A DNA stretch of 10,333 nucleotides, from assembly GCA_947458345.1 (NCBI GenBank), contig CANHBU010000033.1:1-10333 (forward strand), written 5' to 3'. Below the pieces are notes generated by a model that did not search any database, was not told where the DNA came from, and saw only the letters and a list, made by a program, of their open reading frames with translations. The first letter of the stretch is position 1; each line of letters begins with the position of its first letter. This document shows positions 1-5,999 of this stretch, piece by piece. Origin of the DNA: Comamonadaceae bacterium. Lineage in GTDB: Bacteria; Pseudomonadota; Gammaproteobacteria; Burkholderiales; Burkholderiaceae_C. The position numbers and the translations under genes were made by a program.

Positions 1-284
1 ACGCACTGGGCCAGGCCGACCTCTAGCGCCAGCTCGGACGGCCCGCGCGGGGCGACCCAGTTCATCAGGTCCAGGCAGTGCTCGGCCGCCTGACGCGACA
101 TCTGGCCCAGCCCGGCGCACTGCTCCTGCACGCCGACCAGATCGTTTTTTTGGACGCGTCGCTCCAGCAGCGCAGCCACCATGCCCAGGGGTTGAAACTC
201 GCCAGCCATGTGGTGGCGCAAGGTCGGCGCCACCCGCCGCAGCAAGGCGTAGCGCGCCGCTTCTTCATGCAAGGTATCGGTCAT
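1..284 (-). CDS. Partial protein, possible sensor histidine kinase (N-terminal 94 residues)
   Basis: The reading frame begins at an ATG (284-282) and stays open to the window edge, so only the N-terminus is visible. It encodes MTDTLHEEAARYALLRRVAP and then a helical stretch, TLRHHMAGEFQPLGMVAALLERR. The latter resembles the H-box helix of a histidine kinase dimerisation domain, with His24 or His25 as candidate phosphoacceptor. A second helix around residues 55-78 would complete a two-helix hairpin. No membrane segment or sensor domain precedes it, so if it is a kinase it is either cytoplasmic and short or an atypical DHp protein. It is transcribed away from the selD fusion gene, with about 215 bp between the starts. 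No strong Shine-Dalgarno sequence lies upstream of the chosen ATG, and the frame stays open a little further upstream, so the start is uncertain. The kinase assignment rests on a short motif and is tentative. Confidence 0.5.
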   Translation of the reverse strand, partial: MTDTLHEEAARYALLRRVAPTLRHHMAGEFQPLGMVAALLERRVQKNDLVGVQEQCAGLGQMSRQAAEHCLDLMNWVAPRGPSELALEVGLAQC

Positions 285-499
285 CAGAGCCAGACATCTG
301 CGCCGCGCGCCATCGGGGGCCAAGCGCGGCCATGTTCAAAGCCACGATGTTAGCCCTGCAAACCGCTCTGGCGAGCTCATCGGTGGGAAACAAACACAGC
401 GATACGCCTGTCACACCTGAGTCTGCCGTGCAGCGCCGACCACGGCAAGCCTGGCTCGGACGGGGCGGCGACAATGCCAGCTTGACGGCCCATTTTGCA

Positions 500-2761
500 A
501 TGCATCCCTCGAGTTCCCCCATCCTGCGCGACATCGTCTTGGTCGGCGGTGGGCACAGCCATGCGGTGCTGCTGCGGCGCTGGGCCATGCGGCCTTTGCC
601 TGGGGTGCGGCTGACGCTGATCTGCCGCGACACGCACACGCCGTACTCGGGCATGCTGCCGGCCTATATTGCCGGTCACTACACGCACGAGCAGGTGCAC
701 ATCGACCTGCGCACGCTGGCCCAAGCTGCGGGCGCACGGTTTTTCAAGGCGCAGGTCACAGGCCTGGACCGCAGCGCGCGGCGGGTGCTCTGCCAGGGTC
801 GCCCGCCGGTGGCCTACGACTGGCTGTCGATCAACATCGGCGCTGCGCCTGGCTTGGGAGCCGCCTGCGCCGATGCGCTGCCGGTCAAGCCCATCGATCA
901 GTTCAATCGGCGTTGGCTGGAGTTGCTCGAGCGCCTGCGCGGCCGGCCGGCGCGCTGGCAGTTGGCCGTGGTTGGGGCGGGCGCCGGCGGCGTCGAGTTG
1001 GTGCTGGCCATGCAGGCGCGCCTGCGGCGTGAACTGCAGGCCCTGGGGCGCGACCCCGGTGCGGTCGAGTTTTCGCTCTACACCGATGCGCCGGTGATTT
1101 TGCCCACCCACAACGCGCGCGTGCAGCGTCACTTCATGGACTTGCTGCGTCAGCGCGGCGTGCAGGTGCATACCGGCCAGGCGGTCACGCAAGTGTGGTC
1201 CGGCTGCCTGCAGACGCAAAGCGGCCGGGTGTTCGATGCCGACGAGGTGGTCTGGGTGACCCAGGCCGTGGGCGCGTCTTGGCTGCGTGAGACCGGTCTG
1301 GCCCTCGACGCTCAGGGCTTCATCGAGGTCAATGACTGTCTGCAAAGCACGGTCGATGAACGCGTGTTTGCTGCCGGCGATGTGGCCAGTCTGGTCGGCC
1401 AGCCTCTGCCCAAGGCCGGCGTGTTCGCGGTGCGCCAGGCCATGCCCCTGCTGCATAACTTGCGCGCCAGCGTGCTGGGCCAGCCGCTCAAGCCCTACCG
1501 CGCGCAGCGGCGCTGGTTGGCGCTGTTGGGCACGGGCGATGCCCAGGCGGTGGCCTCGCGCGGTGCGCTGTCGGCCCACGGGCGCTGGGTCTGGCGCTGG
1601 AAGGATTGGATCGATCGGCGCTTCATGGCCCAGTTCAGCGAGCTGGCCATGCCAGCGCGCGCTGACGCACCGGTGCTGCTGCCGGTGTCTGAGGCCGAGC
1701 GCGAACAAGCGCTGGCGGCCTCGGCCATGCGCTGCGGCGGCTGCGGCGCCAAGGTGGGCGCCTCGGTGCTCGGCCGAGTGTTGGCCCGCTTGCCGGTGAT
1801 CGTGCGCGACGATGTGCCCATTGGCTTACAGCAGTCGCAAGATGCGGCCGTGGTGCGCGTGCCGCCGGGCAAGGCGCTGGTGCAAAGCGTGGATTTTTTC
1901 CGGGCCTTCATCGACGACCCCTATGTCTTGGGCCGCATCGCAGCCAATCATGCGCTGGGCGATGTCTGGGCCATGGGGGCCGATGCACAAACGGCCCTGG
2001 CCATTGCCACCGTGCCGCCCGGGCTGGAGTCGCGCACCGAGGACGTGCTCGCGCAGATGATGAGCGGCGCTGCCGAGGTCTTGCACGCCGCCGGCTGCGC
2101 GCTGGTGGGGGGCCACTCGGCCGAGGGGCAGGAGCTGGCGCTGGGTTTTGCGGTCAACGGCCTGATCGATGAGCACCTGCACGGCCTGCTGCGCAAATCG
2201 GGCATGCAGCCCGGCGATGCGATCGTGCTGACCAAGGCGGTGGGCAGCGGCACCTTGCTGGTGGCCCATCAGAGGCTGCGCGCGCGTGGCCACTGGATCG
2301 ATGCGGTGCTCGAGTCGATGATGCAGTCGAGCCAGCAGGCCGCGCAGTGTCTGCGCGAGCATGGCGCGCGCGCCTGCACCGATGTGACCGGCTTTGGGCT
2401 GCTGGGCCATCTGCTCGAGATGAGTCGGCCCTCCGGGGTCGATATCGAGCTCGATCTGGCGGCGCTGCCCGTTTTTGAAGGCGCGATCGAGGCCGCTGGC
2501 GCCGGCCACCTGAGCTCGGCGCAGCCGGGCAATGCCCAAGTGCGCACGGCTTTGCGCAATGGGCAGGCGCATGCCGCGCATTCAAAGTTGCCCTTGCTCT
2601 TCGATCCGCAGACCGCAGGCGGCCTGCTCGCCAGTGTTCCGGCGGCGCAGGCTGAGGCCTGCGTGCAAGCGCTGCACACCGCAGGCTTTGTGCGCGCGGC
2701 GATCATCGGCCGGGTGTTGCCGGCCAGCACCGACGCGGCCCCGGTGGTGCTCAAGCCCTAA
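500..2761 (+). CDS. selD: Bifunctional FAD/NAD(P) oxidoreductase - selenide, water dikinase (SelD) fusion
   Basis: A 753-aa two-domain protein. Residues ~8-400 form an NADH-dehydrogenase-like flavoprotein: a first Rossmann motif GGGHSH (16-21), a second VVGAGAGG (157-164) and the FAD-contacting AAGD (291-294). Residues ~409-753 match SelD, which makes selenophosphate from selenide and ATP for selenocysteine and 2-selenouridine synthesis. Cys415 and Lys418 in CGGCGAK correspond to E. coli Cys17 and Lys20, so the catalytic residue is Cys rather than Sec. Asp448, Asp465, Asp488 and Asp628 fit the metal/ATP aspartates (E. coli Asp51, 68, 91, 227), and GGHS is present. The SelD part alone is about the size of E. 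coli SelD (347 aa). The frame opens earlier, with an ATG at 332, but the extra 56 residues look unlike the family; the ATG at 500 puts the Rossmann strand at the usual distance from the N-terminus. Neither start has a good ribosome site. No selA, selB or selenouridine synthase gene lies in the window. The flavoprotein half may supply or shape reduced selenium, which is inference. Confidence 0.93.
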   Translation: MHPSSSPILRDIVLVGGGHSHAVLLRRWAMRPLPGVRLTLICRDTHTPYSGMLPAYIAGHYTHEQVHIDLRTLAQAAGARFFKAQVTGLDRSARRVLCQGRPPVAYDWLSINIGAAPGLGAACADALPVKPIDQFNRRWLELLERLRGRPARWQLAVVGAGAGGVELVLAMQARLRRELQALGRDPGAVEFSLYTDAPVILPTHNARVQRHFMDLLRQRGVQVHTGQAVTQVWSGCLQTQSGRVFDADEVVWVTQAVGASWLRETGLALDAQGFIEVNDCLQSTVDERVFAAGDVASLVGQPLPKAGVFAVRQAMPLLHNLRASVLGQPLKPYRAQRRWLALLGTGDAQAVASRGALSAHGRWVWRWKDWIDRRFMAQFSELAMPARADAPVLLPVSEAEREQALAASAMRCGGCGAKVGASVLGRVLARLPVIVRDDVPIGLQQSQDAAVVRVPPGKALVQSVDFFRAFIDDPYVLGRIAANHALGDVWAMGADAQTALAIATVPPGLESRTEDVLAQMMSGAAEVLHAAGCALVGGHSAEGQELALGFAVNGLIDEHLHGLLRKSGMQPGDAIVLTKAVGSGTLLVAHQRLRARGHWIDAVLESMMQSSQQAAQCLREHGARACTDVTGFGLLGHLLEMSRPSGVDIELDLAALPVFEGAIEAAGAGHLSSAQPGNAQVRTALRNGQAHAAHSKLPLLFDPQTAGGLLASVPAAQAEACVQALHTAGFVRAAIIGRVLPASTDAAPVVLKP

Positions 2762-2775
2762 ACGCTGGTCCGCAC

Positions 2776-3396
2776 TTACTTCGTCGCACCCAGCGCTGCT
2801 TCTAGGCCGATGTATTCGCAGCTCACCCCTTGATGCCACAGGTGGGGCGAGAGGCAGTGCTGGTAGAACTTTTCGCGCTTGAGGTCCGACAAAAAGTACG
2901 AGCGCAGCACGGCCTTGGTGGTTGGCACCAGCGTCACATTGCGCGCCAGCGAGCACTTGTTTTTGAAGACGCAGTCGTTGGCTTCTGTGGCGCTGGCGTA
3001 AAGATGCAGTTTGATCCGTCCCGAGTCCATGCCCGCCTTGCTCACGCTGATCGAGCAGGCCGAGCCATCGAGCCGCTCGAGCTCATGGTGGCGGGCCAGA
3101 AAATTCATCTCCGCCACGATCAGCTCCAAAAACCATGCGCCCACCACACCCGCGCAGCTGTAGTAAGTGGCCTTGATCTGGTCGGCCACGATGGGGCTGT
3201 CGGGCAATTGGCGGCTGTCGAGCCGCAGCATCGGCTCGGGCCCAGAAGTTGCGCCCAGGGGCGGCAGGCGAACGATCTCGTGATTCGATTGGAAGTCGGT
3301 CGGATCGGTGCATGCGCTCAGGCCGACCAGCAAGGCGGCGCCCAGGCACACAGCCAAGAACCGCAAGGGGTAGAGCGCAGACATCACGTGGGACAT
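2776..3396 (-). CDS. Predicted cysteine-rich lipoprotein, unknown family
   Basis: A 206-aa protein with a clear lipoprotein signal: basic/polar start, hydrophobic run (residues 11-26) and lipobox LSAC with Cys29 as the lipidation site. The next residue is Thr, so outer-membrane sorting is expected. The mature part has about six further cysteines (in YYSC, GSAC, NDCVFKNKC, QHC and VSCEY), suggesting disulfides in the periplasm. I recognise no domain. A second ATG (3384-3382) would shorten it by four residues and leave the signal intact; neither start has a strong ribosome site. It lies 49 bp downstream of the carboxymuconolactone-decarboxylase-family gene on the same strand and may share its transcript. 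It converges on selD with 14 bp between stops, so any terminator for either gene must overlap coding sequence. The lipoprotein call is firm; the function is unknown. Confidence 0.82.
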   Translation of the reverse strand: MSHVMSALYPLRFLAVCLGAALLVGLSACTDPTDFQSNHEIVRLPPLGATSGPEPMLRLDSRQLPDSPIVADQIKATYYSCAGVVGAWFLELIVAEMNFLARHHELERLDGSACSISVSKAGMDSGRIKLHLYASATEANDCVFKNKCSLARNVTLVPTTKAVLRSYFLSDLKREKFYQHCLSPHLWHQGVSCEYIGLEAALGATK

Positions 3397-3445
3397 GCTC
3401 GTTCAAATCGGGGTCTGGCGTCAAGTGGCAGCAGCCGGCTGGGCC

Positions 3446-4039
3446 TCAGGCGCCAGAGGGGGCTGCTGGCGGTAGTGGTGGCAGGGGCGGTAGTGGTGCG
3501 GCGCTCGAGGCCGGTACCGCGGTGCGGCTGGCATTCATCACCATCGACAGCAGGCTGTAATAGCCGTTGATGCCGATCAGATCGATCACGCCCTGCTCGC
3601 CAAAGAGCGCGATGGCCTGTGCCCAGGTCGCATCGCTGACGCTCTTGTCTTGTTGCAGCTCGATTGAAAACGCGTACACCGCTGCCTCGTCGGCTGGCAG
3701 CGGCTCGGGCTTGCGGCCTTGCGCGATGGCCTCGACGGTCGATGGCGCCACGCCGGCCTTGAGCGCAATCGGGGCATGAATGGCCCACTCAACCTGCTGC
3801 GACCAGCAGCGGGCGGTGACCAAGATGGCCAATTCCGACAAACGCTGGTTGAGTGCGCTGCGGTAGCGCAGGTACTCGCCCATGCGCTGGGCATGGCCCA
3901 TGAGCTCGGGGCTGCGCAGCAAGGGGATGAAGGGCGAGACCAAAGCGCCGCGCGGGCCGTCGATGATGGGCTGCGCCTCGCGGCGCTGCGCCGCGCTCCA
4001 TTGCTCGGTCGGGATGGGGGGCAGTCGATCGGTGGTCAT
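3446..4039 (-). CDS. Carboxymuconolactone decarboxylase (CMD/AhpD-fold) family protein
   Basis: A 197-aa all-helical protein. The stretch from about Ser68 to Val97 (SELAILVTARCWSQQVEW, then AIHAPIALKAGV) is the core CMD motif, with Glu84 and His88 in the usual active-site positions. There is no CxxC pair (only Cys78), so it is not an AhpD-type peroxidase component and is closer to the decarboxylase-like branch. Such proteins in Burkholderiales are often annotated only to family level and the substrate cannot be read from sequence. I chose the ATG at 4039; a TTG six codons upstream is also in frame but less likely. The C-terminus ends in a proline/alanine tail (residues ~176-197, with PLPPLPPLPP) that is unusual for the family and is encoded by a short DNA repeat. 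It lies 288 bp downstream of the DUF35 gene, beyond a tandem repeat, so co-transcription with the thiolase pair is possible but unproven. Confidence 0.85.
   Translation of the reverse strand: MTTDRLPPIPTEQWSAAQRREAQPIIDGPRGALVSPFIPLLRSPELMGHAQRMGEYLRYRSALNQRLSELAILVTARCWSQQVEWAIHAPIALKAGVAPSTVEAIAQGRKPEPLPADEAAVYAFSIELQQDKSVSDATWAQAIALFGEQGVIDLIGINGYYSLLSMVMNASRTAVPASSAAPLPPLPPLPPAAPSGA
3468..3498. repeat. Two copies of a 13-bp direct repeat coding for the Pro-rich tail
   Basis: The 13-mer ggcggtagtggtg occurs at 3468-3480 and again at 3486-3498, an 18-bp period equal to six codons. It lies inside the 3' end of the CMD-family gene and encodes its LPP repeats on the minus strand. It probably arose by slippage or unequal duplication and keeps the reading frame. 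Confidence 0.7.
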
Positions 4040-4327
4040 GGTCGATAGGAAGTGCAAGGCGCGCGGGCCGCGCGGGTCTGTCCCATTATCCCGGTCTGGC
4101 GATGCCCCCTTCAGGGTGTTGATGCCGGCTCAGGGCCTGTTTGCGCGGCGCCAGGGCGGCTGCCGATCAGGGCGCCGATTCAGGCCATGGCGATACGGGT
4201 AAGGGCGATACGGGTAAGGGCGATACGGGTAAGGGCGATACGGGTAAGGGCCATGCGCACCCCCCGGGCCTTGTGTTGCAGGGCATCGTCCAGGGTGGGC
4301 TGGGCCACCACGCCTTGCAGCGCACGG
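4040..4327. other. 288-bp gap between DUF35 and CMD-family genes
   Basis: Besides the 15-bp tandem repeat, this stretch contains GC-rich sequence with no clear promoter or terminator. A possible leaderless-size ORF on the minus strand (ATG at 4254-4252, stop ending at 4180) would encode 24 residues, MALTRI repeated and ending in AMA. A G-rich run lies just upstream of that ATG and could act as a weak ribosome site. I see no homology to support it. Confidence 0.5.
4190..4249. repeat. Perfect tandem repeat, four 15-bp units
   Basis: Four identical copies of gcgatacgggtaagg run head to tail at 4190-4204, 4205-4219, 4220-4234 and 4235-4249, with no mismatches. On the minus strand the unit reads CCTTACCCGTATCGC. 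The array sits in the gap between the DUF35 stop (4328) and the CMD-family start (4039). The perfect identity suggests a recent or actively slipping array, so copy number may vary between strains. The unit length is a multiple of three, so one minus-strand frame reads through it as (ALTRI)4, but I do not consider that frame a proven gene. Confidence 0.95.
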
Positions 4328-4756
4328 TCATGCGCGCTGGCCTTCGTCGGGCTCAAAAAAGGGCAGCCACTGCCCCTCTTGCGCCTGCACAAAGCGCACC
4401 CGCACGCGCTGGCCCATCTGGGGCCTGTGCTCCGGGCCGCCGGCCCAGCGGCTGAGCATGCGCGGGCCCTCCTCGAGGTCGACCAGCACCACGGTGTAGG
4501 GCAGCTGCGACTGCCAGTGCGGCCCCTGAAAAGCCACCTGCACCTGGCTGGCGCTGTAAACCGTGCCGCGACCGCTGCTGGCCTGCCAGCTCAGCTCGCT
4601 GCTGCCGCAGGCCGGGCACAGCCGGCGCGCGTAGTAAAAGACATGGCGGCAGCTGCCGCAGTGCTGCAGCAAGAGCTGCTGGCGCTGGCAACCGTCCCAG
4701 AAGGCTTGCGAGTCCAGCGTGGGCTGGGGCAGCTCGGCGATGTAATGAGTCTCCAT
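4328..4756 (-). CDS. DUF35 OB-fold / zinc-ribbon protein (acyl-CoA-associated)
   Basis: A 142-aa protein with the standard DUF35 layout: an N-terminal helix (residues ~14-30: LDSQAFWDGCQRQQLLLQHC), a rubredoxin-like zinc ribbon with Cys33-x2-Cys36 and Cys47-x2-Cys50, then an OB-fold from about residue 62 to the end (GRGTVYSASQVQVAF and LPYTVVLVDLEEGPRMLSRW). DUF35 proteins bind and position acyl-CoA for a thiolase-fold partner; the ChsH2 DUF35 domain works with the Ltp2 aldolase in steroid side-chain cleavage. The ATG lies 2 bp after the stop of the thiolase-like gene (TGAGCATG on the minus strand), which strongly suggests translational coupling and a 1:1 complex. The length is normal and the C-terminal WLPFFEP is typical of the family, so the protein looks complete. 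A run of six T just before the end opens no better frame. The substrate is unknown. Confidence 0.92.
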   Translation of the reverse strand: METHYIAELPQPTLDSQAFWDGCQRQQLLLQHCGSCRHVFYYARRLCPACGSSELSWQASSGRGTVYSASQVQVAFQGPHWQSQLPYTVVLVDLEEGPRMLSRWAGGPEHRPQMGQRVRVRFVQAQEGQWLPFFEPDEGQRA

Positions 4757-4758
4757 GC

Positions 4759-5919
4759 TCAGGCCTCCAAAACCATCACGCCACACACAGAAAACACGCC
4801 GCCATTGCCACTGACAACGGCGCGGCGCGCCCTTTCGATCTGCCGCCGTCCGGCGCTGCCGCGCAGTTGGTGCACCGCTTCGGTCACGTGCAGCATGCCG
4901 CCGATATGCGCCTGCGACAGCAGGCCGCCGTGCGGGTTGAGCGGGCAGCGCCCGCCCAGGCTGGCGTGGCCGGCCCGCAGATAGGCACCGGCGCCGCCCG
5001 CGCTCGCAAAGCCCAGCGCCTCGAGCGTGATCAGCACCGAGATCGTGAAGGCGTCGTGCAGCAAGGCCACTTGAAAGTCTTGAGGGCCCAGTCCTGCGGC
5101 CTCGAAGGCATCGGCGCCCGCGCCGGCCATGCCCAGATCTTGCAGATCGGGCGTTTGCGCCACCGAGTTGTGCGTCGAGCGCATGGCCATCGAGCGGATG
5201 CTCACCGGCTTTAAGCCACGGGCCAGAGCCCGCTCTCGGCTCATCAGGATGAGCGCGCCGCCGCCGTCGGAGACCTGCGAGCAATCGAATAGGCGCAGCG
5301 GCGTGGCGATCATGCGGCTGGCCAGGTAGTCGTCCAGGGTCATGGGCTTGCGCATTTGCGCGTTGTCATTGAGCAGCGCATGGCGCCGCGTGATCAGCGC
5401 CACCTCGGCCAGGTCTTGCTCGCTGGCGCCGTACTCCCACAAATAGCGCTGCGCCAGCAGCGCGTAGGGCGTGACCATGCCGTGCAGGCCAAAGGGCTCT
5501 TCCCACTCCTCGCCGCCGAGCAAATTGCGCAGGGCCAGGCCTTGCGCGCCGGGCGGGCGACCGGTCAGGGTGTTTTCGCCATAAACGCAGGCGGCGATTT
5601 CGCAGTGCCCCGACTCAATCGCCCAGATCGCCTGCTGCAGCATGGTCATGGCCGTGACGGTGCCGCCAACATCGACCGTGCTCAGGAACTTGGGCTTGAG
5701 CCCCAGGTACTCGGCCAGAGTCGAGGAGAACATCGAATTGGGAATCGCGTAGGGATCGAGGTTGATCAGGCCGTCGATCTCGGGCATGCGCACGCCGCAG
5801 TCGGCCGCGGCCTCCTGCACCGCCCAGGCCTGGATCTGCACCGACTCCATGCCAGGCAATTTGCCGACCCGTGTTTCGCCGGCACCGACGATCACGACCT
5901 CTGAGCTGACTTTGGGCAT
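4759..5919 (-). CDS. Thiolase-like (SCP2/Ltp2-type, non-condensing) protein
   Basis: A 386-aa thiolase-fold protein. It has the usual start MPKVSSEVVIVGAGETRVGK, a central SDGGGALIL (residues 217-225), HDAFT (288-292), NPHGG (328-332) and the C-terminal GNGGVFS (371-377). The place where condensing thiolases carry the nucleophilic Cys (about residues 82-92) reads VDVGGTVTAMT and has none. This points to the lipid-transfer-protein-like branch, whose best-known members act as retro-aldolases on 3-hydroxyacyl-CoA esters together with a DUF35 partner, rather than as CoA-dependent ketothiolases. The DUF35 gene follows 2 bp downstream, which supports that reading. The frame is open up to 6087, but the extra 56 residues have no family resemblance and would overlap the upstream lipoprotein gene, so the ATG at 5919 is chosen. 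The ribosome site is weak. The physiological substrate (steroid, terpenoid, branched acyl or other) cannot be told from this window. Confidence 0.9.
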   Translation of the reverse strand: MPKVSSEVVIVGAGETRVGKLPGMESVQIQAWAVQEAAADCGVRMPEIDGLINLDPYAIPNSMFSSTLAEYLGLKPKFLSTVDVGGTVTAMTMLQQAIWAIESGHCEIAACVYGENTLTGRPPGAQGLALRNLLGGEEWEEPFGLHGMVTPYALLAQRYLWEYGASEQDLAEVALITRRHALLNDNAQMRKPMTLDDYLASRMIATPLRLFDCSQVSDGGGALILMSRERALARGLKPVSIRSMAMRSTHNSVAQTPDLQDLGMAGAGADAFEAAGLGPQDFQVALLHDAFTISVLITLEALGFASAGGAGAYLRAGHASLGGRCPLNPHGGLLSQAHIGGMLHVTEAVHQLRGSAGRRQIERARRAVVSGNGGVFSVCGVMVLEA

Positions 5920-5999
5920 CGCGTGGCTTTCTTGTCGGGTGCCGGTGGCCTTAGCCGGCCAGCATGTGGGGCTCGATCTGGCGTTTGGAAACAGCCGCT

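Noticed and set aside
285..499. Possible tRNA or selenium-related RNA element upstream of selD
   Set aside because: I looked for a selenocysteine tRNA or a stable fold in this stretch and found no acceptor stem, TPsiC-like sequence or long hairpin.
377..1708. Minus-strand 443-codon open frame opposite the selD fusion
   Set aside because: It is rich in His, Arg, Gln and Ala with no domain, typical of an antisense shadow in GC-rich DNA. The plus strand encodes a clear two-domain enzyme here.
4328..4360. Frameshift at the T6 run near the DUF35 end that would add a C-terminal extension through the ALTRI repeats
   Set aside because: The in-frame end WLPFFEP fits the DUF35 family and the length is normal. 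The alternative frame has no recognisable continuation.
4052..4984. Plus-strand 310-codon open frame across the tandem repeat and the DUF35 gene
   Set aside because: It is mostly antisense to the DUF35 and thiolase genes, and the repeat supplies an artificial VRAIR pattern. No family resemblance is seen.
5940..5962. GC-rich inverted repeat gccgg/ccggc between the LprI-domain lipoprotein and thiolase genes
   Set aside because: The stem is only 5 bp with a 9-nt loop and no T tract follows on the minus strand, so a terminator call is not supported.
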